Part shown: piece by piece, positions 60,401 through 64,000 of the stretch
Numbering within the stretch: the first letter of the stretch is position 1
Layout of the letters: each line of letters starts with the position of its first letter
Source of the DNA: Anadara kagoshimensis
Taxonomy: Eukaryota; Mollusca; Bivalvia; Arcoida; Arcidae
NCBI GenBank assembly: GCA_021292105.1
Contig: CM037869.1
Location: 42,761,990-42,825,989 of the forward strand
Direction: 5' to 3'
Length of the DNA stretch: 64,000 nucleotides
The notes under the pieces: generated by a model
The model's input: the letters and a program-made list of their open reading frames with translations, nothing else
Databases searched by the model: none
What the model was told of the DNA's origin: nothing
Program-made: the position numbers and the translations under genes

Positions 60401-63284
60401 AATCACTTTTTAACTAGAACCAGCAACTTAGAAATGCTTATTCAAACGGAACTTTAAAAGATTCAATTTAACTATGTGCACTATATTGCATATTTGTCAG
60501 TAGAAATAGAAATTTTAATAAACACCATATTATAAGAATTAAAATTAAATATCTGTACAAATAATAATTTTTGATGAAGATCTATGTTTAATACGCAAGA
60601 GAGGCACACGAAATAATCCATACCATGGTTATTTTAGAACACGAAAAACTTTTTAAACCGGGGATTAGTTTGGGTATTTACAATAACATTGCTCAACGAA
60701 ATACTAATCAATGCCCGAATCATAATACAGAAGCAAGGTAAACACCTTGAAGCTGACAAGTAATCTAGACCCACAAACTTCCACCAGAAAAATGAGGCAG
60801 TGTGCTCCGGAAGAGTTATCACCTTCTGTTTAGCTAGCTACACCCGCCGCGTATATTATCATAATTGAATGAAAGAAACATGGAACTAAGGGACGTCAAA
60901 TATATCAAGGGCAATCCTGGACACAGACACATATGTGCTTAATTTTAAAAACAAATTTTAGAGTGAGTAAAAATATTGAAGGTGTTTACGTATTAAACAA
61001 TTTAACAGTATCGCGCTAATAAAGTTTATCTATTTGCAAATTACATACCGTTTATACATTCCATCACTTTGTCTCCGATGTGTTCATGCAAGAATTTATA
61101 ATTAAAGTCTAATGTTGAGGCCATTTCCGTAGAACTGCACCTAAAATATCTTTCCTGATACGTGTTCATGTAGTAGAGGATAATATTGTCAAGCTCTCTA
61201 AAAGCATTAAATTATAAAGCTTAATTTGCAAATCAGTTCTAAATATAAATAAATATAAATTAAAACAAATATTAAAATTTCGATTTCTTATTTATTATAT
61301 CCATGTTATTGAGTAAAATTGTAACTTTTTCTAAAATTCACAAATTTTTAAGGTTCCGCCCGTTATTAATCAAAAACGAACATAATGATCCATGTCTAAA
61401 TCGCAATTTAGAAGCAAAGTAAAACTTTTGAGACTGAGAAGTTAAGTTAAAAACGTGAACTTTCGCAAGTGAAATAAGACCGGGTCCTTCCGATGGGTAA
61501 GCACCCCCTGTTCAGCTAGCTTCACCCACCACGTGTATGATCATAATTGAATGAAAGGAACATAGAACTATGGGACGTCAAATATATTCAGGGCGATCCT
61601 GGACACAGAATATAGCATTTTATGAGTGTATCAAAAATAAATGTAAAGAAATAAGTTAATAATTGTTTATGTTTTAAAAAGACTGGGTAGTGCAACTCAA
61701 TAGGAACTTACTGGCAAATTGAACTGTTTGAATTTCGCATGTTGGAAATACGTTCTCTGGATACAAACTCTGATACACCAAACAATCCGACAAATTTTGC
61801 AACATCATCATCGCAATAAGTCGCGTTATTTTCTACTATATCTAAAACAAACCATATATAAAAATAATAATAGTAATAATAACAACAATAATAATTTTAT
61901 ATCATGACATCCAATAAATTTATTATGTATTGAAAATATTTAAAAAAAAAATGGAAACGGTAGTCATGCCTTATTACAGAAATGAGAATCTTCATCAATG
62001 AAAAAAATCGGAGAATTCGAGTTAAAATTAACAAGGAGGTAATTTAAGTAAATTTGAGTACATGACAAATTATTGAAAGGATCCTATACAATTTGTTTAT
62101 TACTGGTGCCACGCACGGATGTGCAACTTGAATTCTACGTGTGAATAGAAGAAATGCATTGTAAATGTAAAAGGGCCGCCTGTTGCCAATTAAAAAAGGG
62201 AACAATTTAACGAGACTACTTAAATATTTGACTCTTGGTACTTTGTCATCATTGTCATCTTTGCTAACAGTTTAATGCCAAACTGTCAATGTGCGTATCT
62301 TGCTACGCCTAGATAGGTTTTTGTTTTGAATTGTTAAGAACTTCAGGGATAATTGAAATCCTGTTAGGTAAATGTCAAGGAATTGGCAGACAATAGAATT
62401 TTGAATAAAGTGAAACGTGGGAACCATGTACCAACAACACTTTAATCTTTATGTCTAAAATTTGGTGATTGATTAGTGCTTTTTGTAAATTGTAGAGCTT
62501 AACAGCAACTTTTGTTTCAATATGTTTTAAATAGGTAAATGGTCGAGAAAGTACACATATCACTAAAAGGGCATTACTTTAAACTTTTTGGCATTTCAAC
62601 GTGAAACCTTACAATACACTATTACAAGGTTTTCAATAGATCAATACATAGAAATGTAAAGCAATGTAACGTAAGATTGCAACACTAAATGAAATCGTGT
62701 GATCTTTTTTTTTTATGAGATTCTGTTTACCAAGAATATTCAAAAGAATAATAAACACAATGCCTTTTTACTAGATTACATAGCAGTTTAAACAATTTTT
62801 AGAAATTTCAAAATTTTAAAACAGTTGCTGTTACGACATGTGGCCAATTTTTGAGTTAATTTTAGAAATGAAAAAAAAAGATTTAGAATATAAATAAAAA
62901 TACTCGATCTGGAACAAGTTTTGTTATGAATTTTACATTCTGTGACCATGGTTATCTACGACTAGTCACTTGGGAGAACTTTGCCTTGAAAGTGACGTCT
63001 ATGATATCTTGATCTTGTTAAATATTTTAAAAGAAATGTTTAAATTTTACAGACGGACAATGGAAGACATACGGTTAACCGTAACAACAATTCCTCTGGC
63101 AAATGTGCAATTTTATTTAGAATTCTGACCTTCACAGTTTTGGACAAGTTCATATACTACAGATCCGTTGAGGACTTGGTCTTTGAACCAGTTGTGTATT
63201 GACGATAATCCGCATTTAACATAAGAATGACCATAATTGTTATAATAATATTCCCTTGTGCATTGAAGAAGATGTCGATAATAC
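30706..63284 (-). CDS. Gene C: MUC4/Mesh-like NIDO-AMOP-VWD-EGF type I membrane protein (5' end outside the window)
   Basis: 27 minus-strand exons with GT-AG borders: 63284-63130, 61841-61712, 61197-61049, 60099-60046, 57276-57155, 56132-55809, 54909-54724, 53815-53592, 52380-52167, 51966-51727, 51216-51085, 50374-50172, 49588-49334, 48877-48676, 47243-47077, 44126-43965, 41966-41847, 40863-40738, 39858-39730, 39096-38980, 37244-36995, 36243-35929, 34997-34862, 33454-33369, 32513-32449, 31452-31409, 30730-30706. They sum to about 4.33 kb, about 1,440 residues. The order NIDO, AMOP, VWD, EGF, TM is that of MUC4 and, apart from EGF, of insect Mesh, a septate-junction protein. A role as an epithelial surface mucin or adhesion protein is inferred from the family. 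Reading frame fails by one base at 55809/54909 and 50172/49588 and twice within 36995-37244. The first exon begins mid-codon, so the signal peptide and start lie beyond 64000. Confidence 0.82.
31035..32245 (-). mobile_element. Two Rep-A copies in the cytoplasmic-tail introns
   Basis: Copies at 31035-31205 and 32045-32245 both carry GTAGCTAGCTAAACA(G/A)GAGGTG, the GTGTC ... CTTGTCAGTT block and TTTGCTTCTGGA(A/T)TGTGATTCG. The stretch between them (31210-32040) includes exon 31409-31452 and otherwise AT-rich unique DNA. Confidence 0.65.
33113..33298 (+). mobile_element. MITE-A copy
   Basis: CAGTCAAACCTGTTCATAAA at one end and ACATGTTGGAGTGCA at the other, with the shared CAGGTTCAAATAATATGAAT block. 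Confidence 0.65.
33564..33897 (-). mobile_element. SINE-1 copy
   Basis: Near full-length minus copy, from GAGTTGAGTGATGGTGTTTA to the head CCAACTGAGCTACGGTAGTG. It lies next to the exon at 33369-33454. Confidence 0.75.
34076..34165. repeat. Imperfect inverted repeat of about 90 bp
   Basis: GAGTTTATTGTGCGG and ATACATTACACGAG on the left are mirrored by GAGTGTAATGTATGCG and CGCACAATAAACGAG on the right. Confidence 0.65.
34730..34805 (-). mobile_element. Rep-A end fragment
   Basis: ACTTGTCAGTTCCAAAGTTT TTACTTTGCTTG and TGTGATTCGGACA match one end of Rep-A. It stops about 55 bp before the TM exon. Confidence 0.55.
34862..34997 (-). CDS. Gene C exon: transmembrane helix
   Basis: A run of about 27 hydrophobic residues ([20 protein letters not shown], then LLVIILYL) followed by RQKGKKRQ, a stop-transfer signal. 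With EGF domains upstream this predicts type I topology. Phase 1 acceptor, phase 2 donor. Confidence 0.85.
35245..35604 (-). mobile_element. SINE-2 copy
   Basis: GATGTTACTTAACGTCGCAT at the tail and a tRNA-like head ending CATTAGGCCACCGCGGCC (plus strand). About 25 bp in the middle is lost compared with the copy at 2123-2508. Confidence 0.7.
35929..36243 (-). CDS. Gene C exon: Ser/Thr-rich mucin-like stalk
   Basis: About 105 residues dominated by S, T, Q and P (for example [20 protein letters not shown]), with a loose repeat of the type T-E/K-Q-D/N-D-x-S. It lies directly before the TM exon and is likely O-glycosylated. In MUC4 the large Ser/Thr region is N-terminal instead. Confidence 0.8.
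36995..37244 (-). CDS. Gene C exon: two EGF-like domains, frame broken between them
   Basis: The first domain ([20 protein letters not shown] ... NGCVCE) is laminin/MEGF-like and the second is calcium-binding-type ([13 protein letters not shown] ... [11 protein letters not shown]). As written the first frame reaches a stop near the junction. Adding one A to the A-run near 37151 and one to the A-run near 37123 gives the expected GFTGQYC link and also restores phase 1 at the exon end. Two such single-base losses within 40 bp, both in A runs, look like assembly error. The acceptor is AAG, not CAG. Confidence 0.7.
37300..38060. repeat. Diverged tandem repeat of about 290 bp ending in a GACG-rich tract
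   Basis: Three diverged units share GGGCAATAACTC-like, GAGCAAACCA-like, ATGCGC and GTTTTG(T/G)(A/G)GAA-like blocks. The block ends in GACGGACGGACGGACGAACG GACGGACGG (38033-38058), a tract also seen at the ends of other elements here. Confidence 0.45.
38494..38832 (-). mobile_element. SINE-1 copy
   Basis: Near full-length minus copy between exons 38980-39096 and 36995-37244 of gene C, with head GAGCTACCGCAGTGG and tail GAGTAATGGTGTTTAACGTC. Confidence 0.75.
38980..41966 (-). CDS. Gene C exons: four EGF-like repeats, three of calcium-binding type
   Basis: Each phase 1-1 exon is one domain: 41966-41847 ([16 protein letters not shown]), 40863-40738 ([16 protein letters not shown]), 39858-39730 ([16 protein letters not shown]) and 39096-38980 ([14 protein letters not shown]). 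D-x-D-E-C starts mark calcium-binding EGFs. The donor of 40863-40738 (AAAA|GTTCGT) is weak but gives the only phase that fits the next exon. Confidence 0.8.
41599..41779 (+). mobile_element. MITE-A copy
   Basis: CAGTCAACGCTGTCTATAAA at the left and CAGGTTGGACTTA at the right. It ends about 65 bp before exon 41847-41966. Confidence 0.65.
42050..42580 (+). mobile_element. Rep-A copies, a partial one then a fuller one
   Basis: The fuller copy (42285-42580) runs from ACATACTAATCAATGTCCGA through GGTAAGCACCTCCTGTTTAG, CTAGCTACAACTGCC, ACATGGAACTATGGGACGTC and TTATCAACAATACTTTGATG. The partial copy (42050-42190) has lost much of the middle. Confidence 0.65.
42585..43960. other. Intronic sequence of gene C with fragments of one more repeat
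   Basis: TTACATATTATACCAGTTT with a CGGCACTAGACGGCCGTTTC block occurs at about 42562 and again at 42895; diverged relatives lie near 30845 and 60185. From 43000 to 43950 I see only AT-rich sequence. Confidence 0.4.
43965..44126 (-). CDS. Gene C exon: EGF-like domain
   Basis: Reads [20 protein letters not shown], then [18 protein letters not shown], phase 1-1. It supplies cysteines completing the EGF-like unit begun in exon 47243-47077. Its acceptor lies only about 30 bases from the end of the mobile element at 44159-46316. Confidence 0.72.
44159..46316. mobile_element. Mobile element carrying a 145-bp satellite (pearl/Helentron-like organisation)
   Basis: The left end begins with the palindrome AGGCCCATGGGCCT (44161-44174) and GCTCACCTGAGG. 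The right end is a hairpin, TAGCTCATCTGAGCC TTT GGCTCAGGTGAGCTA (46281-46313), followed by AAAAAG. A satellite fills the middle and a CGACGCACGACGGACGACGG tract precedes the hairpin. Non-autonomous bivalve elements with a tandem-repeat core and a 3' hairpin are known (pearl, Helentron-related). The short inverted CTCACCTGAG ends would also fit a TIR element. No transposase is seen. Confidence 0.6.
44398..45730 (+). repeat. 145-bp satellite, nine units
   Basis: TGACCTTGACCTTTGAACC recurs with exactly 145-bp spacing: the preceding TATGA-type pentamer is at 44496, 44641, 44786, 44931, 45076, 45221, 45366, 45511 and 45656. Divergence rises in the last two units, yet the spacing stays exactly 145. 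Each unit holds several TGACCT hexamers. Confidence 0.92.
47077..48877 (-). CDS. Gene C exons: cadherin-like (dystroglycan-type) module leading into EGF-like domain
   Basis: Exon 48877-48676 ([20 protein letters not shown] ... EYQWTPQDM) and the start of exon 47243-47077 ([20 protein letters not shown]) together read as a beta-sandwich module of dystroglycan/cadherin type. The rest, [10 protein letters not shown] ... [10 protein letters not shown], is an EGF-like domain of the tenascin pattern. Phase 2 and phase 1 borders fit. Confidence 0.65.
47331..47572. mobile_element. MITE-D copy
   Basis: Left end GCCACAAGCTCACAAAAATACCCCCCGCT and right end AAGCGGGGGGTATAATA contain inverted copies of ATACCCCCCGCT. 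A GGAAGGACGGACGGACA tract lies near the right end. Second copy at 57800-58045. Confidence 0.65.
47645..47810 (-). mobile_element. Rep-A fragment
   Basis: GGTGTAGCTAGCTAAACAGG and TCACTTGTCAGCACCAAAGT match the family; the centre is shortened. Confidence 0.55.
48165..48475 (+). mobile_element. Rep-A copy, nearly complete
   Basis: Runs from ACATACTAATCCATGTCCGA to AAGCCTAGGCTTGCAATATC and is the best copy for defining the family at about 310 bp. The end carries the 12-bp palindrome AAGCCTAGGCTT. Confidence 0.7.
49334..49588 (-). CDS. Gene C exon: post-VWD module (MUC4/SUSD2-type)
   Basis: Encodes [21 protein letters not shown] then a short C-x(n)-C segment ([20 protein letters not shown]) like the region after VWD in MUC4 and SUSD2 relatives. 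The acceptor is AAG rather than CAG/TAG. One carried base is required but the preceding exon ends at ATT|GTAAGA in phase 0, so a single G is missing somewhere at the junction; a GGGG run sits at the exon start. Confidence 0.65.
50172..51966 (-). CDS. Gene C exons: VWD domain
   Basis: Exon 51966-51727 begins [20 protein letters not shown], the classical VWD start (G-D-P-H-x-x-T-x-D-G). Exon 51216-51085 is the middle strand region. Exon 50374-50172 has [17 protein letters not shown], the G-L-x-G-N-x-D-G-x-x-x-N-D motif that binds calcium in VWD folds. Phases agree internally. Confidence 0.85.
50420..50852. mobile_element. Second copy of the 44159-46316 element, without the satellite
   Basis: Starts AACAAGAATTCTAAGGGCTT TAATGCTCACCTGAG and ends ACTATAGCTCACCTGAGCTA AAAT, with an ACGACGCACGACAGACAACG tract before the end. 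It is in the same orientation, about 45 bases before the acceptor of exon 50172-50374. Confidence 0.6.
51431..51472 (+). repeat. (AT)n microsatellite
   Basis: About 20 uninterrupted AT units in an intron of gene C. Confidence 0.95.
52167..53815 (-). CDS. Gene C exons: AMOP domain
   Basis: Exon 53815-53592 supplies the first half: [11 protein letters not shown], then [13 protein letters not shown] (the C-P-C ... D core). Exon 52380-52167 supplies the second half: [31 protein letters not shown] and WCYGRIP. The two join in phase 0. AMOP occurs in MUC4, ISM1, SUSD2 and Mesh and is thought to serve in adhesion. The plus-strand frame over 53555-53944 is a shadow of this exon. Confidence 0.82.
54025..54195 (+). 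mobile_element. Rep-A fragment, and SINE-1 tail at 54619-54690
   Basis: Rep-A: ACATGGAACTCTGAGACGTC, AACAATACTGTGATGACGGT, AATAAGCCTATGCTTGCAAT. The SINE-1 tail has TAGCTGGTGACGTCTCGATG and GATTGGGGCAGTAAA. Confidence 0.55.
54724..56132 (-). CDS. Gene C exons: NIDO domain core
   Basis: Exon 56132-55809 encodes [23 protein letters not shown] (the A-P-F-W-x-D-x-D signature) and [11 protein letters not shown]. Exon 54909-54724 continues [20 protein letters not shown], the F-Q-x-V-L-x-x-D-G and F-x-Y motif. The junction is odd: exon 56132-55809 ends in phase 0 at GAG|GTATAT, while the next exon needs one carried base. An upstream GTATTA donor (about 15 residues earlier) would restore phase but shorten the domain; a one-base assembly error is the alternative. 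Confidence 0.78.
55130..55330 (+). mobile_element. Rep-A copy
   Basis: CAATCCATGCCCAAATCAAG, CCGGGTGCTCCAGAAAGGTA, AGCGTCTCCTGTTTAGCC and ACATGGAACTATGGATCGAC align to the family with more changes than the copy at 48165-48475. A weaker fragment lies at 56460-56600. Confidence 0.55.
57155..60099 (-). CDS. Gene C exons: Pro/Ser linker and start of NIDO
   Basis: Exon 60099-60046 encodes a short linker ([17 protein letters not shown]). Exon 57276-57155 begins [18 protein letters not shown], the usual opening of NIDO regions (L-x-P-Y-G ... G-D), and continues [19 protein letters not shown]. Phases 1-1 and 1-0 fit their neighbours. Confidence 0.72.
57303..57586 (-). mobile_element. SINE-3 (different tRNA-derived family)
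   Basis: On the minus strand it opens with a tRNA-like head (GTGGCCTAGTGGTTAAGGCG, box B GGTCGTGGGTTTCCTGG). The body has GTGTCCTTGAGCAAGCTACT and GCGATGGACCGGCGTCCCAT. Elements with this body are widespread in animals. Single copy in the window. Confidence 0.65.
57800..58045. mobile_element. MITE-D copy
   Basis: Shares AAGGTGCACATCTACATTAT, ATCACAAAGATTGTGTGAAA, GAGTTGCGGATAAGAGATAA and the terminal CACTTTTTAAGCGAGGGGTA with the copy at 47331-47572. Confidence 0.65.
58138..58346. mobile_element. MITE-C copy
   Basis: ATGGGGTTCGCCGCCGTACC ACGTG at the left and CACGTGGTACAGCAGCGAAC CCCAT at the right form inverted termini. The open frame across it starts in the terminus and is not a gene. Confidence 0.65.
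58350..60045. other. Gene C intron without a gene
   Basis: A weak SINE-1 tail may lie at about 58700-58770. From 58900 to 59600 several TTTTCGCG-type motifs occur in both directions, plus a 24-A run at about 59767. No exon is needed here: exons 60046-60099 and 57155-57276 join in phase. Confidence 0.4.
59866..60004. repeat. Long imperfect palindrome
   Basis: AATTTGAGGTCAATATATGT, TTAATTGACCACTGAATAGC and GATATTGATCTCGGGC are mirrored by GCCCTCGGTCAATATTGCTA, TCCAGTGGTCAATAAAACAT and AGACCTCAAATTTG. Arms of about 65 bp with almost no loop. Confidence 0.8.
60700..60925 (+). mobile_element. Rep-A copy
   Basis: TACTAATCAATGCCCGAATC, GTGTGCTCCGGAAGAGTTAT, TTTAGCTAGCTACACCCGCC, ACATGGAACTAAGGGACGTC. 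Another copy lies at 61380-61605. Confidence 0.65.
61049..63284 (-). CDS. Gene C N-terminal exons: cysteine-containing module not recognised
   Basis: Exons 63284-63130, 61841-61712 and 61197-61049 read in phase. They encode about 144 residues that look helical, with cysteines spaced 15-50 residues apart ([55 protein letters not shown]). Pieces such as [10 protein letters not shown] and [11 protein letters not shown] could be related, suggesting an internal duplication. No named family comes to mind. The module precedes NIDO. Confidence 0.6.
61380..61605 (+). mobile_element. Rep-A copy
   Basis: ATAATGATCCATGTCTAAAT, AAGCACCCCCTGTTCAGCTA, CACCACGTGTATGATCATAA, ATAGAACTATGGGACGTCAA. It sits between two N-terminal exons of gene C. 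Confidence 0.6.
61860..63125. other. Gene C intron, nothing further recognised
   Basis: AT-rich, with a short AAT/AAC microsatellite at 61863-61895 and poly-A or poly-T tracts. I find no exon with acceptable borders. Confidence 0.5.
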
Positions 63285-63321
63285 CTGAAAATGAAGAAGA
63301 AGTAAACTAAGATGATTTGTT

Positions 63322-63640
63322 GATTAAATAGGTGTTTACGTCCCAGTTAAGAATATTTCACTTATATTGAGACGCCACAAGGATAAAGAGAACATGACAG
63401 ACATTATTGCATTCAAAGTACACCCCAAGTAATGAACAGGGTGGTTCTATAACGTACCACACAGGCCATTGATTTCGATTTTTGGTGTCTGCACCGTAGG
63501 GCTTCGCGACTTTCATTTCTGCTGAGTGATTGGGGACAGAACATTCATTTCCTATCTTCAAGTCTTGGTCAGACTTGGCCATCTTTCGAACCCATGACGA
63601 AGCGCACATTCTACCAACTTAGCTACTGTAGTGGTTGTTT
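63322..63640 (-). mobile_element. SINE-1 copy, diverged
   Basis: GGTGTTTACGTCCCAGTTAA GAATATTTCACTTATATTGA at the tail and ACCAACTTAGCTACTGTAGT at the head. The middle is more diverged than in other copies. It lies just upstream of the first gene C exon in the window. From 63641 to the end nothing is recognised. Confidence 0.6.
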
Positions 63641-64000
63641 AAGAGACAAGAACACGAACAAATTAAAATAAGTTGTAGGTTAACAAGTACTTTTCAATTG
63701 CTTACAATGCTTCAAAGCAGAAAATACAAAAAAGAGGTGAACAAGACAAAAAATGGTCTGTAGCTCTTTCCCTGTCGTAATAAATTTGGATGATGTCCGA
63801 TAAGAAGAAAAGGCATGGATAGAGATAGTGTTAAGGTAGTTCCATACTTTACAAATCGCCTGAAAACACATATTGAAATTTTGATATGTTGTACATGGGC
63901 ATAAACCATTCAACATGCCAAAATTTCAGGGCAGGTATTCGACTTGCTTCTGAAGCGCCACCTGGTGGCCATTTTCACGACATAAATGATCAAATTTTAA

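Noticed and set aside
1-64000. Retrotransposon polymerase or integrase coding sequence, or an endogenous virus
   Set aside because: No frame with reverse transcriptase, integrase or capsid-like motifs was seen on either strand; the mobile DNA here appears non-autonomous.

Overview
The window is eukaryotic, intron-rich and AT-rich, and is most likely from a bivalve mollusc. The evidence is the gene content (a secreted coiled-coil C1q protein, an Ig-like plus chitin-binding protein and a NIDO-AMOP-VWD-EGF membrane protein), together with dense tRNA-derived SINEs, TIR elements and intronic satellites of the kind common in bivalve genomes. I cannot name the species. I see no bacterial genes, no CRISPR and no true tRNA or rRNA gene. 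Three genes can be assembled from splice sites and phase.

Gene A (+, 271-14118, seven exons, 505 aa) is complete. It reads as a type II single-pass membrane protein with a short cytosolic N-terminus, a basic stop and one TM helix. The ectodomain has one canonical Ig-like domain, a second degenerate Ig-like domain without the usual cysteines, and a six-cysteine CBM14 chitin-binding domain at the C-terminus. This Ig-Ig-chitin-binding order matches the VCBP immune receptors of amphioxus and Ciona, but here the protein is membrane anchored. It is the most interesting gene in the window.

Gene B (-, 18320-21292, two exons, 295 aa) is complete: signal peptide, long coiled coil, C-terminal C1q domain.

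Gene C (-, about 30706 to beyond the right edge; 27 exons seen, about 1,440 aa) is a MUC4/Mesh-like type I membrane protein. Its order is: unassigned cysteine-containing N-terminal module, NIDO, AMOP, VWD, post-VWD module, cadherin-like module, EGF-like repeats, Ser/Thr-rich stalk, TM helix and a cytoplasmic tail on small exons. Its 5' end lies outside the window. Reading frame is lost by single bases at three places, at least some in homopolymers, which points to assembly indels at least as much as to a pseudogene.

Layout: 1-14.1 kb gene A, its introns filled with nested SINEs and MITEs; 14.1-18.3 kb intergenic, starting with tandem repeats just after the gene A stop; 18.3-21.3 kb gene B; 21.3-30.7 kb intergenic, dominated by a nearly identical 3.84 kb tandem duplication (21951-25794 and 25795-29639) whose left breakpoint lies inside a TIR transposon; 30.7-64 kb gene C, whose introns carry many copies of a dispersed repeat (called Rep-A here), a 145-bp satellite inside a mobile element, MITEs and long palindromes. 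All three genes encode secreted or cell-surface proteins of types linked to mucosal or innate recognition; that they work together is only an inference from proximity.
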